64,000 nt of DNA from Cystobacter ferrugineus (GTDB lineage Bacteria; Myxococcota; Myxococcia; Myxococcales; Myxococcaceae): NCBI RefSeq assembly GCF_001887355.1, contig NZ_MPIN01000009.1, positions 1-64,000 of the forward strand, given 5' to 3'. A program made the translations under genes and the position numbers. This document shows, piece after piece, positions 33,602-43,400 of this stretch. The stretch's first letter is position 1; each line of letters opens with the position of its first letter. The notes beneath the pieces are model-generated. The model saw only the letters and a program-made list of their open reading frames with translations, was not told the origin of the DNA and did no database searches.

Positions 33602-34093
33602 CTACAGCTTCGCGAGGGCCGCGTCGTAGTTGGGCTCCTGACCGATCTCCGGCACCTGCTCGGCGTGGACGACCTTGCCGCCCTCGTCGATCACCACCAC
33701 CGCGCGGGAGTACAGGCCCGCCAGCCCTCCGTCCTGGATGGTCACGCCGTACTTCTCGCCGAAGTCACCGCGGAAGCCCGAGAAGCTCAGCGCCTTCTCG
33801 ATGCCCTCGGCTCCACAGAAGCGCTTGAGCGCGAACGGCAGATCCATCGAGACGTTGATCACCGTGACGCCGGGCTTCTCCGTCGCGCGCTTGTTGAACG
33901 TGCGCACCGACGTCGCGCACACCCCGGTGTCGATGCTCGGGAAGATGTTGAGCACGCGCTTGCCCGGAATGGAGGACAGCTTCTTGTCGGAAAGGTCCAT
34001 GCCGGTGAGCGTGACGTCCGGCGCCGGGGCTCCCACGGAGGGCAGCTCTCCCTTCGTCTGGACCGGGTTGCCCTTCAAGGTGATCTTGGCCAT
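33602..34093 (-). CDS. tpx: Thiol peroxidase Tpx
   Basis: Predicted 163 residues, the family's standard length, with AAGGAG 9 nt before ATG 34093. Peroxidatic Cys-59 lies in Asp-Thr-Gly-Val-Cys-Ala-Thr-Ser-Val-Arg-Thr-Phe. Resolving Cys-93 lies in Lys-Arg-Phe-Cys-Gly-Ala-Glu-Gly. Both sit at the positions expected for atypical 2-Cys peroxiredoxins of the Tpx class. It reduces lipid and alkyl hydroperoxides with thioredoxin. Longer in-frame starts upstream are antisense to the next gene's promoter region. It is 28 nt downstream of the oxygenase gene's 5' end but on the same strand, so it is transcribed before it. Confidence 0.93.
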   Translation of the reverse strand: MAKITLKGNPVQTKGELPSVGAPAPDVTLTGMDLSDKKLSSIPGKRVLNIFPSIDTGVCATSVRTFNKRATEKPGVTVINVSMDLPFALKRFCGAEGIEKALSFSGFRGDFGEKYGVTIQDGGLAGLYSRAVVVIDEGGKVVHAEQVPEIGQEPNYDAALAKL

Positions 34094-34325
34094 GCGCGTG
34101 ACTCCTTGGGGAATGAGGGGGGCTCGTCGTAGCGGCTCCCCGGAGCGAAGGCCAGCGAGACGTGGTTCCGCTGACACCCGGCGAACACCGGCCCGCGCCT
34201 CCCGCGCATCGGGTCCAGGCAGCACCCCATTTCCTCCCGGGTTGATGTCTTTCAAAGACAGTGAACTCCGCACCGCAGGAAGAGATGGACGTCTGGATTG
34301 TCTTGTGCTCCTGGAGAGGGTCCAC

Positions 34326-36284
34326 ATGAGCAGCGGCGAAGGGGTTCAGGACGGATGGATGGCTCGGGTGCTGGGACTGGCGCGCCTGGAGAGCCCCGAA
34401 GGCAGCCAGGTGAGGCTGGAGCGGCGGGCCGCGGCGATGCTGGCCTATGTGGGACTGGAGGGTCCCTCGCCGAAGTTCACCGTCGCGAGCCTGCTGTGGC
34501 CCGACTCGCCGCCCACCACCATTCGCGCCAACATGCGCCAGTTGCTGCGCCGCCTGCGCCTGCTGTGCGATGGCGTGGAGCTGGTGGAGGCCACCTCCGA
34601 GAGCCTGACCCTGGTGCCATGGCTCTGGCTGGACGTCGCCCAGCTCAAGGCGGCGGCCGAGGCCCACTCCCACTCCCGGGTACTCGAGATCGTGCGGTCC
34701 GCGGGGAGCGGCTCGCTGCTCTCCGGTCTGGAGCTGGAGGACTGCGACGAGCTGTCGCGATGGTTGGACGGCGCGCGCACCGCCGTGGAGGGGTGGGTGC
34801 GTGCCGCGCGCCAGCAGGGCGTCACCCAGGCCATGGCCCGGGGGGACTGGAACACCGCGTCCGCGCTGGTACACGCCTGGCTGCAACAGGAGCCCGAGTC
34901 CGAGCAGGCCGGCCGCCACCTCATCCAGTTGCACTACCTCCAGGGAGACCGTGACGCCGCCCTGGCCGCCTTCGAGCGGCTGCGCGAGACCCTCTCCCGC
35001 GAGCTGGATGTGGACCCCATGCCCGAGACGCTCGCCCTGGTGCGGCAGATCGAGAAGGGCACCGCGGTGAGGCCCCCCTCCCCGGCCGCGCCAGGTGCCC
35101 CGTTGCCCCTGTCCGTGCGGCGGCCACCCATGCTCGCCGGCCGGGAGGCCGCCTGGCGCGAGCTCGAGGAGGGTTTCGCCACCGGCCAGTTGGTGTTCAT
35201 CAGCGGCGAGCCCGGGGTGGGCAAGTCCCGGCTCGTCGAGGAGTTCGCGGCCAGCAAGGGACGGTGGGTGAAGATCGAGGGGCGCTTCGGGGATCAGGCC
35301 ATTCCCTTCGCCGCGCAGGCCCGCGCCTTCCGGATCCATATGTCCCACCGGCCCGAGGTGATCCTCCCGGACTGGGTCCGCACGGAGCTGTCCCGCATCC
35401 TTCCCGAATTGGGGGGAACGCGGCCGCCGCCGCTGGCCTCGGAGGCCGACGAGCTGCGCTTCTACGACGCGAACGCGGAGGCCATGCGGCTGCTGATGGA
35501 CGGCTACCGCGTCGTCGTCACGGATGACGTGCAGTACTGGGACAGCGCCAGCGCCAAGGTGTTCACCTACGCATTCGAGCGCATCCTGGACTCGAGCACG
35601 GACAAGGCCCTCGCGCCCCGCTTCATCGACTGCTACCGCCGCGGCGAGCTGCCGCCCTACTCGGCGAACAGCGTGCGGCAGTTGGTGGACACGGGACGCG
35701 CGCGCCTCATCGAGCTCGGTCCGCTCTCCGAGGAACAGGTCCGCCTCCTCCTGGCGAGCCTGGAGCTGCCCGGTGCCGAGGCGCATGCCGACGCCCTCGC
35801 CCGCTACACCGGAGGCAATCCCCTCTACATCCTCGAGACGCTCAAGCACCTCATCGAGACGGATGGGCTGCGCAAGGACTGGCCACACCGCCTTCCCCCG
35901 CCGGGACGGGTGGGCCCCCTGCTCCAGCGCCGCCTGGAGCGGCTCTCGCCCCGAGCCCTCCAGAGCGCCCAGCTCGCCGCCCTGGCGGGCCCCTTCTTCC
36001 GCACCTCCTTCGTGCCCGAGGTGCTCGAGCTGTCCGCCACCGAGAGTCTCGCGGCGCTCGCCGAGCTCGAGGCCACCCAGATCCTGGTGGGCGAGCGCTT
36101 CAGCCATGACCTGGTGGAAGAGGCGATCCGGGCCAGCGTGTCTCCCGTCGCCGCCCGAGCGCTGCATGCGCGGCTCGCCGTCGTCCTCGAGCGCTCCCGC
36201 GCCCCCGCCCTGATCCTCGCCCATCACTGGAGGGAAGCGGGCGAGCTGGAGCGTGCACTGAGCATCCAGCCCGAGCCGCTGTGA
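34326..36284 (+). CDS. BTAD-AAA transcriptional regulator-like protein
   Basis: Predicted 652 residues, ATG 34326 with GGAGAGGG upstream. Residues about 25-95 are the winged-helix-like N-terminus of SARP/BTAD proteins (Leu-Glu-Arg-Arg-Ala-Ala-Ala-Met-Leu-Ala-Tyr, Leu-Leu-Trp-Pro-Asp-Ser). Residues about 100-245 form the bacterial transcriptional activation domain (helical, ending Leu-Asp-Val-Asp-Pro-Met-Pro-Glu-Thr). An AAA/STAND ATPase follows with Walker A Gly-Glu-Pro-Gly-Val-Gly-Lys-Ser and Val-Val-Thr-Asp-Asp-Val-Gln-Tyr-Trp-Asp. Related proteins usually carry a long C-terminal TPR sensor; this one stops after the ATPase and its helical lid. It is divergent from tpx and converges on the patatin gene. 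Confidence 0.82.
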   Translation: MSSGEGVQDGWMARVLGLARLESPEGSQVRLERRAAAMLAYVGLEGPSPKFTVASLLWPDSPPTTIRANMRQLLRRLRLLCDGVELVEATSESLTLVPWLWLDVAQLKAAAEAHSHSRVLEIVRSAGSGSLLSGLELEDCDELSRWLDGARTAVEGWVRAARQQGVTQAMARGDWNTASALVHAWLQQEPESEQAGRHLIQLHYLQGDRDAALAAFERLRETLSRELDVDPMPETLALVRQIEKGTAVRPPSPAAPGAPLPLSVRRPPMLAGREAAWRELEEGFATGQLVFISGEPGVGKSRLVEEFAASKGRWVKIEGRFGDQAIPFAAQARAFRIHMSHRPEVILPDWVRTELSRILPELGGTRPPPLASEADELRFYDANAEAMRLLMDGYRVVVTDDVQYWDSASAKVFTYAFERILDSSTDKALAPRFIDCYRRGELPPYSANSVRQLVDTGRARLIELGPLSEEQVRLLLASLELPGAEAHADALARYTGGNPLYILETLKHLIETDGLRKDWPHRLPPPGRVGPLLQRRLERLSPRALQSAQLAALAGPFFRTSFVPEVLELSATESLAALAELEATQILVGERFSHDLVEEAIRASVSPVAARALHARLAVVLERSRAPALILAHHWREAGELERALSIQPEPL

Positions 36285-36303
36285 GGGCCAACCTGGAGCG
36301 GGT

Positions 36304-37362
36304 TCACAACGGCTGGATGCGCTCCACCAGCCGGCCCGTGGCGAGCCCCTCGTGGAACTCCTCTCCCAACCGCTCACTCTCGGCCACGACCTGGCGCCAG
36401 GCACGCATCCGCTCCGCGTCGGGCAACCGCTCGAAGTCCGTGCGATCCGGAATCCGCCCGTGGGGCAGCCGCGCGACGAACTCCGGCGAGGGAGACAGGA
36501 GCAGGACGCGCCGGAAGTTGGTGGGACCCGCGCGGCGCCATCGCAAGGACTTGTCGAACCAGCCGGGCACCACGTACGGGTAGAAGTGCGGATAGAGCAC
36601 CCACCCCTGCCCCGCGCCGAAGTCGAGATCCAGGTGGTAGTCGAGGATGCCGCCATCCCGGTAGACACCGGCGGGGGCCTCGGGGATGCGAACCCCGCTC
36701 AGCACGAGGGGAATGGAGCCCGAGGCCAGAAGCGCCGGACGCAGGTTGGCGCGCGTCAATGGCACGTGCACCGAGCGCAGCGCATCCAGCCGCGTGAAGG
36801 GCGTGGTGTCCCCCGCGGTGTGGAAGATGACCCGTTCCAGGTGGAGCCCCAGGGTCCGGCGGCTCACCACGTTGCCCAGGGCCCCCAGGGCGAGCCCCAG
36901 CGTCTGGAGGTAGCGCTGCTCGAGCGCGGACAGGCCCCGGCAGCGGTTGGTCAGCACATGCAGGCGCGCCCAGGGGTGTCCGAGGATGCTCGAGTCGCCC
37001 TCCGGGCCGAGGACGGTGTCCAGGAACTCCTGGCTGGTCTGGCTCACGCGCTCGGGTGAAGGCCGGGGCGGGTAGCTCTGAGCGATGTACGCCTCGGCGA
37101 AGCGCTCCAGGGCGGCGACCGGATCCGCCAGGCCCAGACACGCCAGCCGCCAGCTTCCAATCGACGAGCCGATGAGATGGAGCGGGCGGGAGCGCGCGCG
37201 GAAGAACTCACCGAACACCACCCGGTCCAACCCGGACAGCACCAGACTCTTGGGGCCCCCGGAGGCGCCCGGCACCACGTCGACGTCCTCGGCGCGCAGG
37301 CCCCGCTCGCGGATCAGCCGCAGCGCCTCGGGACCCGCCCGAAGGGAGAGATTCGCACTCAT
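36304..37362 (-). CDS. Patatin-like phospholipase
   Basis: Predicted 352 residues. The serine lipase elbow is Ile-Gly-Ser-Ser-Ile-Gly-Ser (GxSxG) and the catalytic Asp is in Tyr-Arg-Asp-Gly-Gly-Ile, the Ser/Asp dyad of patatin hydrolases. Gly-Ala-Ser-Gly-Gly-Pro-Lys forms the oxyanion hole. It would release fatty acids from phospholipids or other acyl esters. I used the Met at 37362; a Met six codons further upstream is also possible. It lies 83 nt downstream of the PKS-NRPS gene's end on the same strand, but a hairpin separates them, so co-transcription is uncertain. It could supply the fatty acid for that cluster, which is speculation. Confidence 0.85.
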   Translation of the reverse strand: MSANLSLRAGPEALRLIRERGLRAEDVDVVPGASGGPKSLVLSGLDRVVFGEFFRARSRPLHLIGSSIGSWRLACLGLADPVAALERFAEAYIAQSYPPRPSPERVSQTSQEFLDTVLGPEGDSSILGHPWARLHVLTNRCRGLSALEQRYLQTLGLALGALGNVVSRRTLGLHLERVIFHTAGDTTPFTRLDALRSVHVPLTRANLRPALLASGSIPLVLSGVRIPEAPAGVYRDGGILDYHLDLDFGAGQGWVLYPHFYPYVVPGWFDKSLRWRRAGPTNFRRVLLLSPSPEFVARLPHGRIPDRTDFERLPDAERMRAWRQVVAESERLGEEFHEGLATGRLVERIQPL

Positions 37363-37398
37363 GGGCCGCACCGGTAGCACACCCCCGGCGCCGGGGCA

Positions 37399-37422
37399 CG
37401 TCAGGCCTCCAGGCGCCTGACG
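37399..37422 (-). terminator. Hairpin after the PKS-NRPS gene
   Basis: Perfect 8-bp stem CGTCAGGC (37399-37406) and GCCTGACG (37415-37422) with an 8-nt loop, just past the stop of the 10-kb gene and before the patatin gene. There is no T-run on the minus strand. Confidence 0.5.
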
Positions 37423-37444
37423 GCCCTCGGGTGCCGCCTGGGGC

Positions 37445-40400
37445 CTACGCGCCGCGGGGCCTGCTCTCCGCCAGACACCGATTCACGTGGTTGGCCAGCA
37501 CCGCGACATTCGGGGACTGGAACAGGCTGCCATGGTCACCGGGCACGAAGTGCACGTCCAGCGAGCCGGTGATGTGCCGGCGCACCCGCTCCAGGGCGGC
37601 CTCGAGCGCGTCGTCGGTGTAGTCCTCGCGGGTGTGATCCGAGATCAGGATGGTGACCGGATGGGGAGAGACCGGGGGCTCGTAGCTGTCGAGGATCCGG
37701 CTCATGATCTCCTCGTTGAGCCGCTTCGCATCGAAGAGCCGCCGCAGATCCTGGGCCTCCGTCGAGGCGGGGACGGCCTCGGCCTCCTTCAGCTTGCGAA
37801 GGGCCAGCGCCCAGCGCTCGTCGGTGCCGAGCGGCTCCAGCTCGGCGTAGAGGGCGGTGAGATCCCATCCCGCCTCCCAGCCGATCTCCCGGCCGATGAA
37901 CCAGACGAGATCCGCGAGCGCGGCATCGTACCGCGAGGGCCCTGGAGGCACGGCATCGCCCCCGATGGGTGGATCCAAGAGCACGATGCGAGCCACCTCC
38001 TGGCGCATCTCCGTCAGCCGCCGGGCGATCTCGAAGACGAGCAGGCTGCCGGAGCAGAACCCGCCCAGGTAGTACGGCCCCTCGGGCTGGACCTTGCGGA
38101 GCGCCTCGACGCAGTCGAGCACCACGCGGTCGAAGTGCGCGCGGTCATACCGCCAGTCATCCAGGGAGAGCGGGCTGCCCCGGGAGACCGCATCGGCCAG
38201 CTCGGGGGCGAGGGCGGGAGCCTGCAGGCCGTAGAAGGGCTGGTCGGGATCCAGCTCGCGCGCCATGTCCAGCAGCCCCACCACCACGTTGGACGAGTAG
38301 ATGCCGCCGAGCTGGGCGGCGAAGAACAACGGGTGGTGCTTGCCCTCCGGCCGCACCTTCACGATCGACGTCTTGCCCTGCCCCGCCGCGGCCTGCCCCT
38401 CCGCCAGGGACGGAACCCCGAGGCTCTTCTGGTAGATGACCTGGGTCAGGTGGACGATCGTCGGGTCCTCGATGAAGAGCGCCAGGGGAACCTCCTGGCC
38501 GAGGTGCCGGCGGATGCGCGTCATGAGCCGGACGCCGAGCAGCGAGTTGCCCCCGAGGTGGAAGAAGTTGTCCGTCACGCCGACGGGCTTCACGCCCAGC
38601 ACCTCTTCCCAGAGCTGGACCAGCTCCGTTTCCAACGCGTTGCGCGGAGCGACGTAGACCCGCGAGACCGCCCGGCCCACGTCCAGCGCCGCCAGTGCCT
38701 TGCGATCCACCTTGCCGTTGGGCGTCAGCGGCAGCTCCGTCCCCGCGGTGATCGAGGCGGGGATCATGTAGGCCGGCAGCTTGTGCTTCAGGAACGCGTG
38801 CAGCTCCACCACGGGGAGGGACTGCCCCTGGCGGAAGACCACGTAACCGAAGAGGCGCGTGTCGCCGGGTCCAATCTCACGCGCGATGACCGCCACGTCG
38901 GCGACGGCCGGGTGTTGGCCGAGCGCGGCCTCGATGGCCCCCAGCTCGACGCGGAACCCACGGATCTTCACCTGGTAGTCGGTGCGGCCCAGGAACTCGA
39001 TGCTGCCATCGGCGAGATACCGGGCCAGGTCCCCGGTCTTGTAGAGGCGCGCGCCGGGCTCGTCGCTGAAGGGATCCGGAACGAACTTCTCCGCGGTCAG
39101 GGAAGGCTGTGCCAGATAGCCCCGGGCCAGGCCGAGGCCCCCGATGTACAGCTCTCCCGTGACGCCCACCGGGACCTGATGCAGCCGCGGGCCGAGCACC
39201 CGGAGCTGGGTGTTGGCGAGCGGCCGGCCGATGGGCTCGGAGGCATCCTCGCGGCGCTCACCGCGCACCTTCCCCACGCGGTGGGCGGCGGACCAGATCG
39301 TCGTCTCCGTGGGGCCGTAGAGGTTCCAGACGCGCCCTCCCCGCTCGAGGAGCTGCTCGGCCAGTTCCTGGCGCAGGGCCTCTCCGCCGCAGAGGATGGA
39401 CAGCCGCGGATCGCCCCGCCAGCCCGCTTCGATGAGCATCCGCCACGTCGCGGGCGTGGCCTGCATCAAGCTGGGAGTGACGCGCGCCATCTCCTGGGCC
39501 AGCCGCTCGCCATCCGCCGCCGTCTCGCTGTCCGTCACCACCAGCCGCGCGCCCACGATCAGCGGCAGGTAGAGCTCGAGCGCCGCGATGTCGAACGAGA
39601 TCGTCGTCACCGCCAGCAGCACGTCCCGCGCCGTCGGCTCGAGCCGCTCCCGCATCGACTCGAGCAGATTGGTCAGCGCGCCATGGGTGATCTGGATCCC
39701 CTTGGGGATTCCCGTCGAGCCCGACGTGTACATCACATACGCCAGCTCCTCCGTCCCCGCCCCGTCCGGGAGATCCCCGGTGGGCTGCCGTGACAGGAGC
39801 GCGTGCTCGGTCTCGAAGCGGACCTGCCGCACTCCGCTCTCGGGGAGCCGTCCCGCCACGCGCTCCTGGGTCAGCAGCAGGGACAGCCGCGAGTGGTGGA
39901 CCATGTGGGCCAGCCGCTCGGCGGGGAAGGACGGATCCAGCGGCACGTAGGCCGCGCCGGCCTTGAGGATGCCCAGCAGCCCGACGATCATCTCCACCGA
40001 GCGCTCGACGCAGATGCCCACGAGCGACTCGCGGCCCACGCCCAGTGACCGCAGATGGTGGGCGAGCTGGTTGGCCCGTGCGTTCAGCTCACCGTAGCTC
40101 AGCGTCTCGCCCACGACGGTCAACGCCGGTGCATCGGGCGTGCGGCGCACCTGGGCCTCGAAGAGCCGAGGCAGGGTCGCGCGGCCGTAGCTGGGCGCGG
40201 TGGTGCGATTCCATTCCGCGAAGCGCTGGCGCTCCTCGCGCGTGAGCATCGGTAGATCGCACAGCCGCTGCTCGGGATGGGCGGTGAGGCACTCCACCAG
40301 GGTGCGGAAGTGGCCCATCGTCCTGCGGATCGTCTCCGCGTCGAACAGGTCCGTGTTGTAGTCCCACTCGAGGCTCAGCTCGCCGCGCAACTCCTTGATG

Positions 40401-43400
40401 CTCAGCCCGAGCTCGGGCACGCCGAAGCTGATGGGCCGGGGGAACCAGTCGACCTCCAGCTCGAACATCCTCGGGGGAGGCACCGGACGGTCCAGGTTGA
40501 AGGCCACCGTGACGATGGGCGAGACGCTCGGATCCCTCGGCACCCGCAGCTTCTCCAGCAACGTCGCGAAGCGGTACGCCTGGTGCTCGTAGTCGTCCAG
40601 GAGCACGTTCTTGACGGCCAGCAGGTGCTCGGAGAAGCGAAGCCCGCCATGGACGTTCGTGCGCACGGGCAGCAGGTTCGCGCAGTGGCCCACCATCCCC
40701 TCGCTGCCCTCGACGGTCCGGCCGGAGGCGGGCACCCCGACGATGATGTCGCCCTGTCCCGACATCCGGTGCAGCAGACAGGTATACGCGGCGAAGAGCG
40801 TCATGAACGGCGTGGCGCCGTAGCGCTGGCCCACCTTCCTCACGGCCTGGCACAGCTCGCCGCCGATCGTGTCCGTCAACCGAGCCGCCGCGAACGTCTT
40901 GATGGGCGGGCGCGGACGATCGAACGGCAGTTGCAGCACGGGCAGCGGCCCGGAGAACTTCTGGAGCCAGTACGCCTCGTGCTCGGCCAGGGTCTTGGCC
41001 TGCTGCTGCTGTTGCAGCTCGATGAAGCGCCGGAACTGCATGGGCTCGGGCAGCTCGCGGCGAACGCCCTCGCACGCCGCCGAGTAGAGCTCGGCGAGCT
41101 CGGCGATGATGACGGCCACGGACTGACCGTCACAGAAGATGTGGTGCGTCACCAGACTGAGGATGTGCAGCCGCTCCCCCAGCTCGAGCACCTGCGCGTG
41201 GAAGAGCGGCCCGTGGACCAGGTCGAAGCCGGTCTCGCTCTCCTCATCGAGCCACCGGAGCGCTTCCCGCTCGCGCGCATCCTCCGGCACGTGTGAGAAG
41301 TCGACGAACGCGAGCTCCACCTTCACCGAGGGGTGGACGATCTGCCGATCCCCCTCTGCGCTGATGGTGGTCCGCAGCGCCTCGTGCCGGTCGATGACGG
41401 ACTGGACGGCGGTGCGCAGGGCCTGGGGATTCAGCGGCCCCGTGAGCTTCAAGGCGAGCGCCTGATGCCCGCTCATGGAGTCCTCATCCGCCGTCATCTG
41501 GGCGACGACCAGGAACTCCTGCTGCGACTCGGTCAGCTCCAGGGTGGTGACCGCGGACCCGGCCGGTCGCGCCGGGATCTGGGTGGCGCTCGGCCCGTGG
41601 GCCGGGCCGGACGAGCCTGGGGCACTCCCGCGGTCCCGGCGAAACCGCTCCTTCAGCGCCACGAGCGTGGGCATGCTCGCCATCACGGCCTTGGGCTCCA
41701 CCCCGAAGTCCATGAAGCACGCCACCTCGTCGACGCCGATCGAGCGGATGTGGTCGAGGATCTCCTGGCAGGACTCCGGCGTGCCGATCAACGCGCTCGT
41801 GCGCGCATATCGGTCGTAGGCCATGGACAACATGTACTGCTTGTCGTCCGCCGTGAGCTGGTCCAGGTTGACGGGCAGGTTCTGACTCTTCGCCAGGTTC
41901 TGGAAGAGCGCGAAGTGCGTGGCGAGGTAGTCGCAGAAGGGGCCACGCGCGGTGTCACGGACGGTCTGGAGATCCTCCCCGACGAAGGTGTGCATCAGGA
42001 CCGTCACCTTGCCGGCGTCCGGATCATGCCCGTGGTCATGCAGGGCCTGCCGGTAGAGGGCGATGTTGCGCTCCAGATCCTCGAGCGTCTGGCCCATCAG
42101 GTTGGTCAGGACGTTGGCACCCATCTGTCCCGCCCGGACGTAGGTGTCCGGATTGTTCACGACGGTGATCCAGAAGGGCAGCTCGCGCTGCTTCGGCGCC
42201 GGGAAGCAGCGCACATCGAGCTCGTTCTTGCCCCCGCCGCGCGCGCGCATGGACTCGCCCCGCCACAGCTTGCGGATGGTCTCGACGCCCTCGAACATCA
42301 TCTCGCGGTGCTTGCCGAAGGCCTCGGGCGCGAACACGAAGTCATCCGGATGCCAGCCCGAGGCGAACGAGAGCCCCACCCGTCCCTTGGACAGGTTGTC
42401 CACCACGGACCACTCCTCCACGACGCGCAGCGGGTGGTGCAGGGGCACGACGACGCTGCCGGCCCTCAGCGACAGGTGCTTCGTCTCCCGGGCCAGGGCG
42501 GAGCAGACCACCGCCGGATTCGGGGAGAGACCGCCGAAGGCGTGGAAATGGCGCTCGGGAAGCCAGACCGCCGAGAAGCCATGCGCGTCGGCGTAGCGCG
42601 CGCTGTCGAAGAGGAGATCGTACTTGTCGTCCCGAAACGGAGCGTCGTACTTGCCGAAGAAGTAGAGGCTGAACTCCAGGTCACGCGCCGCCCGCCGGGC
42701 CTTGCCCTCCGAGTCGTCCGCGCTGGCCACCCGGTTGGACGTGCTCCGGGAGCGCCGCCGCTCCCAGAACTCCGTGCGGGGCTCCGGGACCTGCTCCCGC
42801 GCCTGCACGCTCCCCTTCCCGGCGTCAGTGCCCGGGCTCGCGGCGGAGGCGGATGACGCTTGAGCGGGAGCGCTGGGACGAGGCGTCTCGACGGCTCGCG
42901 GCGGAGGCCTGGTCGCACCGCCGCCGCCACCCGGTCCGGGGGTGCCCGGAGACAGCTCGGGGAGGAAACCGCCCTGCCGCAGATCCTCCACGCTGCCGCG
43001 GACGGCCTCGACGATGTGCGCGATGTCCGCCTCGGTATGGGCCGTGGAGAGGAAGCACGTGCGCCCCTCCCACACGTAAACACCCCGCTCCACGAGGTGG
43101 TAGAAGAACAGATCGAGGTTGCCCTTCAGCACGAAGCGGAACAACGAGCCGAAGTGGACGACCTGCGCGGGGACGCGCTGCTGCTCGAAGAAGGCGTTGA
43201 GCTGCGCGGCCAGCAGCGCGGTGCGCTCGTTCAACTGCTCCTGGAGCCGGGGGCCCTGCTCCTTGAGGTGCTCGAGCACCGCGTAGGCCGTGGCGAGCGA
43301 CAGGGGCGGCTTGTTGAAGGTACCGGCGAAGAAGGTGCGGTCGGCCTCCGGGTAGGACTGATCCCCGTAGTTCCACTGGCCGCCGTCGATGCCATCCATG

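Noticed and set aside
33765..36668. 967-codon minus-strand frame opposite the BTAD-AAA gene
   Set aside because: Its composition is that of an antisense shadow, while the plus frame has recognisable domains.
36304..37362. Patatin as a member of the biosynthetic cluster
   Set aside because: Same strand and close, but a hairpin lies between and the enzyme type is common; kept as a possibility only.
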